DNA of 64,000 bases from Palleniella muris. GTDB lineage: Bacteria; Bacteroidota; Bacteroidia; Bacteroidales; Bacteroidaceae. Position 1 is the first letter of the stretch. Each line of letters opens with the position of its first letter. Positions 17,359-26,076 of the stretch are shown one piece after another. Position numbers and translations under genes: made by a program. The notes under the pieces are model-generated. The model worked only from the letters and a program-made list of their open reading frames with translations. It did not search any database and was not told where the DNA came from. The DNA lies in contig NZ_SRZC01000003.1 of assembly GCF_004792655.1 (NCBI RefSeq), positions 180,220 through 244,219 on the forward strand, given 5' to 3'.

Positions 17359-17820
17359 ATGGAAAAAACATTAGTAATCCTCAAACCGTCATGCCTACAG
17401 CGTGGACTTGTCGGTGAAGTGACAAAAAGATTCGAACAAAAAGGTCTGCGTTTGGCAGGAATGAAAATGTGCCAACTGACAGACGATGTTCTCAGTGAGC
17501 ACTATGCCCACCTTGCCGAACGCCCTTTCTTCCAACTGTTGAAGGACGCCATGATGGCAACACCTGTTATTGTCTGCTGTTTTGAAGGTGTAGGAGCCGT
17601 TGATGTCGTAAGGCAGATGGCAGGCACAACCAACGGACGCAAAGCACTCCCGGGAACAATACGCGGAGACTTCTCCATGTCGTCACAAGAAAACATCGTG
17701 CATACAAGTGACTCACTTGAGAATGCTGCAATTGAATTAAAACGGTTCTTCAAGGACGAAGAAATCTTCGACTATAAATCTGTATCAAATGCTTTCATAT
17801 ACGCTTCAGATGAAGTGTAA
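17359..17820 (+). CDS. ndk: Nucleoside diphosphate kinase
   Basis: A 153-residue enzyme that equalises nucleoside di- and triphosphate pools by ping-pong phosphotransfer through a histidine. Catalytic His115 lies in NIVHTSDS, preceded by PGTIRGDF (98-105). The N-terminus has the KTLVILKP strand of the family. Length is standard. It is 59 bases after the MATE gene. Confidence 0.97.
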   Translation: MEKTLVILKPSCLQRGLVGEVTKRFEQKGLRLAGMKMCQLTDDVLSEHYAHLAERPFFQLLKDAMMATPVIVCCFEGVGAVDVVRQMAGTTNGRKALPGTIRGDFSMSSQENIVHTSDSLENAAIELKRFFKDEEIFDYKSVSNAFIYASDEV

Positions 17821-18226
17821 TAGGCTATAGGTGTACAAAAAATCCACCTTTATTCCATTATAATCTGAGCAAATTTGTGACAAGAAAGCCCCTTTCAAAG
17901 CCGGAGATTTTATGGTTTGCCAATCTGCAATCATAATTGGACAACTAATTGCAAATTGTCACACATCCTGTTGTTTTTAATAAACACAAAACACAACAGA
18001 TGTTAAAATATTATATATACAATGAAAGGTAACACTTTGCCGTGCAAAGTGTTACCTTTCATTAAATCAAGCGTTACCTTTTACAATGCAGAAGATAACC
18101 TTTTATTATGTCACTCATTATCTTCCGAATTTCATGTAATATCAGGTTCCTTTCTGGCTTATGACAACCAAGGAACTGTCGTGGAACACATTTTATTCCG
18201 AACCGATGTTACACTACCCTATTGGC
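17821..18226. other. Intergenic stretch with a palindromic repeat
   Basis: 406 bases between converging ndk and rsmE. Apart from the palindrome at 18025-18059 and further copies of gttacctttt (18065-18075) and ataacctttt, I see no gene. An open frame from 18022 starts inside the palindrome and runs into rsmE, so it is not called. Confidence 0.5.
18025..18059. repeat. Perfect 16-bp inverted repeat
   Basis: AAAGGTAACACTTTGC (18025-18040) and GCAAAGTGTTACCTTT (18044-18059) around CGT. It is followed at once by partial echoes (gttacctttt, ataacctttt). It resembles a dispersed palindromic element or an operator; a terminator role is less likely since no T-tract follows. Confidence 0.6.
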
Positions 18227-18967
18227 TCAAATCCTTCTTGCAAGATTGGACATGGATACAGCCTGAAGGCCGGCAGTTTCTGTACGCAAACGGCTCTTGC
18301 CGAGTGTGACAGACTCATAGCCGTTGTCCAACGCCATGCGGACTTCATCTATGCTGAAGTCACCTTCCGGTCCGACAAGTACGGTTATATCGTCACTTTC
18401 ATGCAAAGATTCCTCTTGTGAAACAGAACTTATCAAACTGAAAAAATCCTCCTTTGAAACTTCTTCATAGCAATGGCAGATGAATTTACGCCCTTCACGT
18501 GGCTGACAGATAAAGTTCTTGAAATCCAGCATCTCATTGACTATAGGTTTCCAGGCTTTATGACTCTGTTTAACAGCCGACACGACTATTTTCTCAATCC
18601 TGTCTGTACGGATTTTTGTTCGTTCTGAGAAACGACAATTGAGGAACGAAATCTCATCAAAACCTATCTCTGTTGCTTTCTCAACCATCCACTCAACCCT
18701 GTCCATCATCTTTGTAGGGGCTATGGCAAGATGTATGTGTCCACGCCAAGTTGGTTCTTGTTGCATGGTCTCTACAATACGGTACATACACTTCTTGTTC
18801 GTTACAAGTGTTATCTCTGCACGGTGGAATGCGCCCTTGCCATCCATAAAGAATATCTCGTCCCCTGACTGAAGACGCAAGACACGAATGGCATGTGTTG
18901 CCTCGTCCTGTGGCAGTTCTTCGGTTATTGTCGCCTCAGGAGCGTAAAAAAAGCGGACTTCTTTCAT
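18227..18967 (-). CDS. rsmE: 16S rRNA (uracil-1498-N3)-methyltransferase
   Basis: A 246-residue SPOUT-class enzyme that methylates U1498 of 16S rRNA with SAM. It has an N-terminal PUA-like RNA-binding part (about 1-70) and a knotted C-terminal domain with VLVGPEGDFS near residue 190 and the LGKSRLRTETA motif near 222-233, both diagnostic. It lies 95 bases downstream of the DUF151 gene, on the same strand. Confidence 0.95.
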   Translation of the reverse strand: MKEVRFFYAPEATITEELPQDEATHAIRVLRLQSGDEIFFMDGKGAFHRAEITLVTNKKCMYRIVETMQQEPTWRGHIHLAIAPTKMMDRVEWMVEKATEIGFDEISFLNCRFSERTKIRTDRIEKIVVSAVKQSHKAWKPIVNEMLDFKNFICQPREGRKFICHCYEEVSKEDFFSLISSVSQEESLHESDDITVLVGPEGDFSIDEVRMALDNGYESVTLGKSRLRTETAGLQAVSMSNLARRI

Positions 18968-19062
18968 TTAATGAATGAATTATTAGTTTGAAGGTATATG
19001 CCCATAGTTTATATAAAAACAGTCTATGAGGAAAAGTTTTTCCATAACAAAGAGTCGACAGG

Positions 19063-19611
19063 CTAAAGTTTCCCTCTCCTCTTCAGCTCGTCTCGAATCG
19101 CGGAAGCCATCTCATACTTTTCCTGCTCTACAGCACTTTGCATCGCATCCTGCAGCATCTTGTCCGACAAGGCATTGTAGGGAAGTGCCATTGAGATGCC
19201 TCCAGTTGTGGCAGGGACTGCCTGGCGCTTCATCAACTGCAGAGTGGCGTAGAGCGGAACTCGGGTTATGACATGCATAAGGATTGCATCCGAAGCACGA
19301 AGAGACAACGGCTGGGAGGTCTCCGTGTTAATAATCATCGCTTTGTAAACACCGTCAACTATGTCGTTGATTACAAGTTCGCATTTGTAACCTACTTGAT
19401 TAAGAAGTATATTTGCCAAAACATCAGGAAGCATTGTGTTGCACACTTTCTGCTTTGATATATGCATGTGAAGGGATTCTTTCATCGCCTTGTCGCAAAC
19501 AATGGCAATCTGCATGATTTCCTCCTTATCTGTCAGTACGACAATGCCAACTTCAGGATTGCCGACAATCTCGGAAACACTGTGAACCTTCAACTCTACT
19601 TTTTCCTGCAT
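19063..19611 (-). CDS. DUF151 bifunctional nuclease-like protein with UVR motif
   Basis: 182 residues. Residues 1-130 form the DUF151/BFN domain (DAILMHVITRVPLYA near 108-122), for which nuclease activity is reported in some members. The C-terminus (about 150-182) has a UvrB/UvrC-like helical hairpin (EQEKYEMASAIRDELKRRGK). This architecture is common in Bacteroidetes. The biochemical role is not established. A terminator at 19653-19687 separates it from the permease gene upstream. Confidence 0.85.
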   Translation of the reverse strand: MQEKVELKVHSVSEIVGNPEVGIVVLTDKEEIMQIAIVCDKAMKESLHMHISKQKVCNTMLPDVLANILLNQVGYKCELVINDIVDGVYKAMIINTETSQPLSLRASDAILMHVITRVPLYATLQLMKRQAVPATTGGISMALPYNALSDKMLQDAMQSAVEQEKYEMASAIRDELKRRGKL

Positions 19612-19652
19612 AAAGAAGATGAATTTGTTTTATTAACGTAACATTAAATAAT

Positions 19653-19687
19653 GAAAGCAGGGAGATTCTGTTCATCCCCCTGCTTTC
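19653..19687 (-). terminator. Terminator downstream of the permease gene
   Basis: GAAAGCAGGG (19653-19662) pairs with CCCTGCTTTC (19678-19687). Minus-strand reading is followed by ATTATTTAATG; the plus side has a run of seven T. It may work in both directions. Confidence 0.65.
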
Positions 19688-19699
19688 GTATTTTTTTCA

Positions 19700-20959
19700 T
19701 TAGTTTATTTTCTTTGGGTGGAAGATTATTGCAAACATGACGAGAACCAAAAGAGCGTAGCCCGCAAAGATGAACCAGCAAGTGCGCCATCCTTCAAGCT
19801 GGAGACTCTCCGGCTGATAGAACACATAATTGTTTACGACGGCTTGTGCGGAAAGAGTTCCTATTGTGGCTCCAAGTCCGTTTGTCATAATCATGAACAG
19901 TCCCTGTGCGGAAGAGCGAATATTGGAATCTGTAGTCTTGTCCACGAACAATGCTCCGGAGATATTAAAGAAATCAAATGCAACACCATAGACAATACAA
20001 CTGAGCACAAACATCCATACACCGGTTCCGGGATTGCCTGTGCCAAAAAGTCCGAAGCGAAGCACCCATGCTCCCATTGCAATCATCATTACACTCTTTA
20101 TTCCGAAACGCTTCAAGAAGAAGGGAATCAGAAGGATGCAGCATGTCTCACTGATTTGGGAAATGGAAATGAGGATATTCGCATGCTGTGCACCGAATGT
20201 ATCAGCATACTCCGCAATGTCTTTGAATGATGATATGTAAGTGTTGGCATAGCCATTTGTGATTTGCAGACTTACTCCAAGGAACATTGAGAAGATGAAG
20301 AATATGGCCATTTCCTTCTTCTTGAAAAGCTGTATGGCGTCCAAACCGAGTTTCTGGACAATAGTTTCAGAATTGCCTGATGTCGCACAAGCTGCTTTTA
20401 CTGGTGATGCCGGAAGAGTAAGTGCATAGACTGCAAGAATGAGGCTAAGAGCACCCGACACTATAAACTGCTGGCTTGTTGACTGATAACCACAAATGTC
20501 CACAAGCCACATAGTACAGATAAAGCCGATTGTTCCAAAAATGCGGATTGGCGGGAAATCTTTCACGGTATCCAATCCGGCTTTTGTCAAGGCATTGAAA
20601 GCTACAGAGTTGGACAATGCCAGTGTAGGCATGTAAAAAGCAACACTGATTGCATACAAGGTGAAAAGTACGCTTATGTCACAGTTATCAGACATTCCGT
20701 AGAATCCAGCGCCTGCCATGAAAGCTCCGGCGACAAGATGACACAAGGAGAGAAGCCGCTGTGCCTGTATCCAACGGTCAGCGACAATGCCCATTATGCC
20801 TGGCATAAAAATACTCACAACTCCCTGAATGGAATAGAACCATCCGATTATAGAACCAAAACCTGCATTCGCAAGATAATTGTTCATACATGTAAGATAC
20901 GCTCCCCAGACAGCAAACTCCAGGAAGTTCATGATAGTCAGACGAACTTTTATGTTCAT
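19700..20959 (-). CDS. NupG/XapB-type nucleoside permease (MFS)
   Basis: A 419-residue, 12-span major facilitator protein. The N-terminal MNFLEFAVWGAYLTCMNNYL stretch with the conserved Phe-x-x-Trp-Gly is typical of the nucleoside:H+ symporter branch. The DFPPIRIFGTIGF segment near residues 138-150 also fits this family. It starts 12 bases after rpe and is the last gene of the glmS-carA-carB-rpe unit, consistent with uptake of pyrimidine nucleosides. The exact substrate is inferred. Confidence 0.85.
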   Translation of the reverse strand: MNIKVRLTIMNFLEFAVWGAYLTCMNNYLANAGFGSIIGWFYSIQGVVSIFMPGIMGIVADRWIQAQRLLSLCHLVAGAFMAGAGFYGMSDNCDISVLFTLYAISVAFYMPTLALSNSVAFNALTKAGLDTVKDFPPIRIFGTIGFICTMWLVDICGYQSTSQQFIVSGALSLILAVYALTLPASPVKAACATSGNSETIVQKLGLDAIQLFKKKEMAIFFIFSMFLGVSLQITNGYANTYISSFKDIAEYADTFGAQHANILISISQISETCCILLIPFFLKRFGIKSVMMIAMGAWVLRFGLFGTGNPGTGVWMFVLSCIVYGVAFDFFNISGALFVDKTTDSNIRSSAQGLFMIMTNGLGATIGTLSAQAVVNNYVFYQPESLQLEGWRTCWFIFAGYALLVLVMFAIIFHPKKIN

Positions 20960-20971
20960 AGTTGTTTAAGA

Positions 20972-21628
20972 TTATAAGGTTAGCTGTTTCAGTGAATCAA
21001 TCACCTCTATTGGATTATCTGCCTTGAATATATATGAACCGGATACAAGTGCATCACAACCTGCTTTGACAAGGCGTGGGGCTGTTGAAGCACCAACACC
21101 TCCATCGACTTCAATCAAGGCTTTGCTGCCACATTCCGAAATCATGTTCCGCAGGGCATGAATGCGTCCTATGGTGGCTTCGATGAATTTCTGTCCGCCA
21201 AAACCGGGATAAACACTCATTACGAGAACCATCTCAACATCGTTTATGTATGGACGGACAGCCTCAACCGGAGTGTCCGGACTGATGGTAACGGCAGCTT
21301 TCATTCCTGCAGTATGGATGCGCCGGATTATATCCGGCAGCCTTTCACCACAAGCCTCAATATGAACATTCATGGATTTTGCGCCAAGTTTTGCGGTTCT
21401 TTCAATGTAATCTTCCGGACGCATTGTCATGTAATGCACATCCATTGGCTTATCGAGAACCTTTGCTATGGCATCAAGCACGCTGAACCCGAACGAAATG
21501 TTCGGCACAAACATTCCATCCATAATATCCAAATGAAGCCAATCTGCCCCACTTTTGTTTATCATCTCTATATCCTTCTCCAAATGAAGGAAATCCGCTG
21601 CCAGCAGCGAAGGTGAAACTATTGCCAT
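20972..21628 (-). CDS. rpe: Ribulose-phosphate 3-epimerase
   Basis: A 218-residue TIM-barrel enzyme interconverting ribulose-5-phosphate and xylulose-5-phosphate. Motifs: SPSLLAADF at the N-terminus, HLDIMDGMFVPNISFG at 32-47 (metal-binding His and Asp), VMSVYPGFGGQKF near 141, and EVDGGV near 176. Its start codon shares one base with the carB stop (TAATG), so it is translationally coupled to carB. Confidence 0.97.
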   Translation of the reverse strand: MAIVSPSLLAADFLHLEKDIEMINKSGADWLHLDIMDGMFVPNISFGFSVLDAIAKVLDKPMDVHYMTMRPEDYIERTAKLGAKSMNVHIEACGERLPDIIRRIHTAGMKAAVTISPDTPVEAVRPYINDVEMVLVMSVYPGFGGQKFIEATIGRIHALRNMISECGSKALIEVDGGVGASTAPRLVKAGCDALVSGSYIFKADNPIEVIDSLKQLTL

Positions 21629-24600
21629 TATTTATATTCTGACCAAGATTTTATTGCAATGTTTTCTATTGGCATAGTGCAGAAAGCGTGTATGAACGCA
21701 CTTGCAAGCCGAGAATTAGTAATCAGTGGGATATTCAAGTCTATTGCCGCACGGCGAATCTTGTATCCATTGTCCAGCTCACGAGCTGTATGGTTCTTTG
21801 GTATGTTGACCACCATGTCTATTTTCTTCTCATGAAGCATTTCAAGTGCCTGCGGATATTTTCCCTCATCAGACGGCCAGAACACTTCAACATTTTCCAC
21901 ACCATTCTCACAAAGGAACCTGTGCGTGCCACCGGTAGCGTAAAGCACATAACCATTCTTTATAAGTTCATGTGCAGCATCAAGCATTTCAGCCTTCTGC
22001 TTTGTGGCACCTGTTGAAAGCAGAACAGTCTTCTTTGGAATACGGTGACCCACTGAAAGCATAGCCTTCAAAAGGGCACATGAAGTATCGTCCCCTATAC
22101 AGCCAACCTCTCCCGTTGACGCCATGTCCACACCAAGCACAGGGTCAGAACCTTGCAAACGGTTAAAGGAGAATTGGCTTGACTTTATGCCTACATAATC
22201 AAGGTCAAACAGATTCTTGTCCGGCATATCAAACGGAACATTAAGCATCACTTTCGTAGCAAGGTCTATAAAATTAAGTTTCAAGACTTTGGAAACGAAT
22301 GGGAACGAGCGACTGGCACGAAGATTGGTTTCTATTACAAGAATATCATTGTCTTTCGCCATATACTGGCAGTTGAAAGGACCGGAGATATGCAATTCGC
22401 GTGCAATTTGCTTCGTTATACGCTTTATGCGACGCATGGTTTCAACATAAAGTTTCTGTGGAGGAAACTGCAAAGTTGCATCACCTGAATGCACTCCGGC
22501 AAACTCCACATGCTCAGAAATGGCATAAGCTATTATCTCACCATCCTTTGCAACACCGTCAAAATCAATTTCCTTGGCATGCTCGATAAACTTGGATACA
22601 ACCACCGGATGTTCCGCAGATACATTCGCGGCAAGCTGAAGGAAACGCTCCAACTCCTCACGATTGGAACAAACATTCATCGCTGCTCCGGAAAGCACAT
22701 AGGATGGACGGACAAGAACAGGGAAACCTACCCTATCAATAAAGTCATTGATGTCGTCCATACTAGTCAATGCTGACCATTCAGGTTGGTCAACACCTAT
22801 TCTCGAAAGCATTGACGAGAATTGTGCACGGTCCTCACAATTGTCAATATCCTTAGCGGAAGTTCCAAGAATAGGCACATTCTCCTTATCGAGTTTCATG
22901 GCAAGGTTGTTAGGAATCTGACCACCAGTTGAAACAACCACACCATGAGGAGACTCCAACTCGATGATATCCATAACACGCTCAAATGTCAGTTCGTCAA
23001 AATAAAGACGGTCACACATATCATAATCAGTGGATACTGTCTCTGGATTATAATTTATCATAACAGAGCGATATCCGCTTTTACGTATAGTATTGAGTGC
23101 CTGTACGCCACACCAGTCAAACTCAACAGAAGACCCGATACGATAAGCGCCAGAGCCAAGCACTATCACAGTTTTATTGTCTTTCTCGAACTTGATATCA
23201 TGTGCAGGTTTTGCTGTACTTCCTGTGCCGGAATATGTCATATACAAATAATTTGTATGTGCCGGATATTCTGCGGCAAGGGTATCTATCTGTTTCACAA
23301 CAGGCAAGATATTGTATGATTTGCGGAGAGCACGCACAGTAAGAAGCGCTTTATGCATATTGCCCATTTCCTTTTCAAGCCCAACTGCACGGGCAATTTG
23401 GAAATCAGTAAATCCATAAACTTTTGCAGTAAGCACCAATTCCTTATCAAGCACATTAACAGAAGTGCAATTGCGTAATTGCGTATCAATGTCCACTATA
23501 TGCTGAAGTTTCTCAAGGAACCATCTGTCAATCTTCGTTATTTCATGAATCTGCTCAACGTTGTAAATCTTACGCTGCATAGCCTTTGCGATGACAAAAA
23601 TACGCTTGTCGGTAGGCTCTTTCAAAGCTGTCTCAACATCTGCAACCTCAAGTTCTTTATTCTCCACAAACCCATGCATGGACTGCCCTATCATACGCAA
23701 GCCTTTCTGTATAGCCTCCTCAAAGTTACGACCAATAGCCATAACCTCTCCGACTGACTTCATCGAAGAGCCAAGCTCTTTGTTTACACCACGAAACTTG
23801 GAAAGGTCCCAGCGCGGGATTTTACACACAACATAATCCAATGCAGGTTCAAAAAATGCAGACGTTGTCTTTGTGACCGAATTCTTCAGTTCAAAAAGCC
23901 CGTATCCCATACCAAGTTTTGCTGCAACAAATGCAAGCGGATAGCCTGTAGCTTTTGAGGCAAGAGCAGAAGAACGTGACAAGCGTGCATTCACTTCAAT
24001 GACGCGGTAATCCTCCGACTGAGGGTCAAAAGCATACTGTACGTTACATTCACCAACAATTCCTATATGACGGATTATCTTTATGGCAAGGGCACGCAGT
24101 TTATGGTATTCTGAATTTGTAAGTGTCTGAGATGGTGCTATGACTATTGACTCTCCGGTATGTATACCTAATGGGTCAAAGTTTTCCATGTTGCAGACTG
24201 TTATACAGTTATTGTATCTGTCACGCACTACCTCATATTCTATTTCCTTCCACCCTTTCAAAGATTTTTCCACAAGAACCTGTGGTGAGAAAGAGAATGC
24301 TTTTTCAGCAAGAGTGTTAAGTTCCTCTTCATTATCACAGAAACCTGAACCTAATCCTCCAAGGGCATATGCAGCTCTGATTATGACCGGATAGCCAAGT
24401 TCCGAAGCCGCCTTGCGGGCATCCTCTATATTGTCACAAGCCTGAGATTTGATTGTCTTGACATTTATCTCGTCAAGTTTTTTCACAAAAAGTTCACGGT
24501 CTTCTGTATCAATAATCGCTTGCACTGGAGTACCTAAGACTCGGACATTGTATTTCTCAAGCACACCGTTCTTGTACAGTTCCACACCGCAATTAAGGGC

Positions 24601-24879
24601 CGTCTGTCCTCCAAATGCAAGAAGTATGCCATCAGGACGTTCCTTCTCAATAACACGCTCTACAAAATACGGCTGCACCGGAAGGAAATAAATTTGGTCT
24701 GCGACACCTTCTGAGGTCTGCACTGTTGCTATATTTGGATTGATCAGCACAGTCTTAACCCCTTCCTCGCGAAGAGCTTTCAGCGCTTGTGAACCGGAAT
24801 AGTCAAACTCACCGGCTTCACCTATCTTCAAAGCCCCTGAACCAAGGAGCAAAACTTTCTTTATATCTTTATCAACCAT
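21628..24879 (-). CDS. carB: Carbamoyl-phosphate synthase large subunit
   Basis: A 1083-residue protein that makes carbamoyl phosphate from bicarbonate, ATP and ammonia released by CarA. It has two homologous ATP-grasp halves: the first starts with KKVLLLGSGALKIGEAGEF, the second (about residue 560) with NKTVIVLGSGAYRIGSSVEF. A C-terminal MGS-like allosteric domain with ATGGTHRFL lies near residue 1000. Full length. It lies 63 bases after carA. Confidence 0.97.
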   Translation of the reverse strand: MVDKDIKKVLLLGSGALKIGEAGEFDYSGSQALKALREEGVKTVLINPNIATVQTSEGVADQIYFLPVQPYFVERVIEKERPDGILLAFGGQTALNCGVELYKNGVLEKYNVRVLGTPVQAIIDTEDRELFVKKLDEINVKTIKSQACDNIEDARKAASELGYPVIIRAAYALGGLGSGFCDNEEELNTLAEKAFSFSPQVLVEKSLKGWKEIEYEVVRDRYNNCITVCNMENFDPLGIHTGESIVIAPSQTLTNSEYHKLRALAIKIIRHIGIVGECNVQYAFDPQSEDYRVIEVNARLSRSSALASKATGYPLAFVAAKLGMGYGLFELKNSVTKTTSAFFEPALDYVVCKIPRWDLSKFRGVNKELGSSMKSVGEVMAIGRNFEEAIQKGLRMIGQSMHGFVENKELEVADVETALKEPTDKRIFVIAKAMQRKIYNVEQIHEITKIDRWFLEKLQHIVDIDTQLRNCTSVNVLDKELVLTAKVYGFTDFQIARAVGLEKEMGNMHKALLTVRALRKSYNILPVVKQIDTLAAEYPAHTNYLYMTYSGTGSTAKPAHDIKFEKDNKTVIVLGSGAYRIGSSVEFDWCGVQALNTIRKSGYRSVMINYNPETVSTDYDMCDRLYFDELTFERVMDIIELESPHGVVVSTGGQIPNNLAMKLDKENVPILGTSAKDIDNCEDRAQFSSMLSRIGVDQPEWSALTSMDDINDFIDRVGFPVLVRPSYVLSGAAMNVCSNREELERFLQLAANVSAEHPVVVSKFIEHAKEIDFDGVAKDGEIIAYAISEHVEFAGVHSGDATLQFPPQKLYVETMRRIKRITKQIARELHISGPFNCQYMAKDNDILVIETNLRASRSFPFVSKVLKLNFIDLATKVMLNVPFDMPDKNLFDLDYVGIKSSQFSFNRLQGSDPVLGVDMASTGEVGCIGDDTSCALLKAMLSVGHRIPKKTVLLSTGATKQKAEMLDAAHELIKNGYVLYATGGTHRFLCENGVENVEVFWPSDEGKYPQALEMLHEKKIDMVVNIPKNHTARELDNGYKIRRAAIDLNIPLITNSRLASAFIHAFCTMPIENIAIKSWSEYK

Positions 24880-24942
24880 GTTCTAAATGAAATAAGTTTA
24901 TAAGATTTTCACAAACAGGTTCATGCCAAAAGGATATGAGCC

Positions 24943-26055
24943 TTAAAGCAATTCCACAAATCGGTCAAACAGAAATTCTGCATCAACCGGACCTGAGCAT
25001 GCTTCCGGATGGAATTGGGCAGAAAACCAAGGATATTTCTTATGTCTTATACCCTCGTTAGATCCATCATTCATATTCACGAAAAAAGGTTCCCAATCAG
25101 AACCAAGCGTCTTGGAATCAACAGCATACCCATGGTTTTGTGATGTGACAAAGCATGTTTCTGTTCCAACCATACGCACAGGTTGGTTATGTGAACGGTG
25201 CCCATATTTCAATTTATACACAGTTGCACCCGCCGCCTTTGCCAGCAATTGGTTGCCCATACATATACCCATAATTGGGCGCACAGCACTATCAGACTTC
25301 TCACGTTCACACTCCATGAACTTACGTATATTCTCAACAGCCTCAACACACATGTCTGGATCACCAGGACCATTGGCAAGAAACAGACCATCGAATTCCA
25401 TGTCTGTAAAATCATAGTTCCAAGGAACTCTTATGACATTTACTCCACGATTGATAAGACATCTTATGATATTCGCCTTAACACCACAATCTACAAGCAC
25501 AGCAGTCTTCGCTTCATTGTGTTCTGTCACATTCGCAGCTGCATAACGGATGATCTCCTTGCACGAAACCTCCTCAACAAAGTTCACACCCTCATACTCT
25601 GCTTCAGGAATATTGCCAGGTTGGTTGTCAAAAACAATCTTGCCCATCATCACACCATGTTCACGCAATACTTTTGTCAGTTCACGAGTATCTATGCCTG
25701 TTATACCTGGGACTTTTTCACGCTTGAGCCAATCGGAGAGACTCTCTTTGGCATTCCAATGGCTATAGCTCTCACTATAATCAGATACGATTAATGCCAC
25801 AGCATGGATCTTGTCACTTTCCATGAAGGTTGGAATACCATTATCCTCAAAAGAAAACGCCGGAACACCATAGTTTCCTACCAAAGGGAATGTAAGAACC
25901 ACAATCTGACCTGCATATGACGGATCCGTAAGAGATTCAGGATAACCCATCATAGCTGTATTGAAAACGACCTCACCGGCTACCGTTTTATCATAACCAA
26001 ATGACTTGCCATGAAATTCAGTGCCATCTTGAAGGATAAGTGTTACATTTTCCAT
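24943..26055 (-). CDS. carA: Carbamoyl-phosphate synthase small subunit
   Basis: A 370-residue glutamine amidotransferase. The N-terminal CPSase domain contains GYPESLTDPSYAGQI, and the class I glutaminase domain has the nucleophile in GICMGNQLL and the His/Glu pair in FHPEACSGP near the end. It feeds ammonia to CarB for pyrimidine and arginine synthesis. It starts 21 bases after glmS, forming a unit of glutamine-using enzymes. Confidence 0.97.
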   Translation of the reverse strand: MENVTLILQDGTEFHGKSFGYDKTVAGEVVFNTAMMGYPESLTDPSYAGQIVVLTFPLVGNYGVPAFSFEDNGIPTFMESDKIHAVALIVSDYSESYSHWNAKESLSDWLKREKVPGITGIDTRELTKVLREHGVMMGKIVFDNQPGNIPEAEYEGVNFVEEVSCKEIIRYAAANVTEHNEAKTAVLVDCGVKANIIRCLINRGVNVIRVPWNYDFTDMEFDGLFLANGPGDPDMCVEAVENIRKFMECEREKSDSAVRPIMGICMGNQLLAKAAGATVYKLKYGHRSHNQPVRMVGTETCFVTSQNHGYAVDSKTLGSDWEPFFVNMNDGSNEGIRHKKYPWFSAQFHPEACSGPVDAEFLFDRFVELL

Positions 26056-26076
26056 TTCTAATTCATATAATAAAAA

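Noticed and set aside
18022..18309. A 95-codon frame starting inside the palindrome
   Set aside because: It starts in the repeat and runs into rsmE on the opposite strand.
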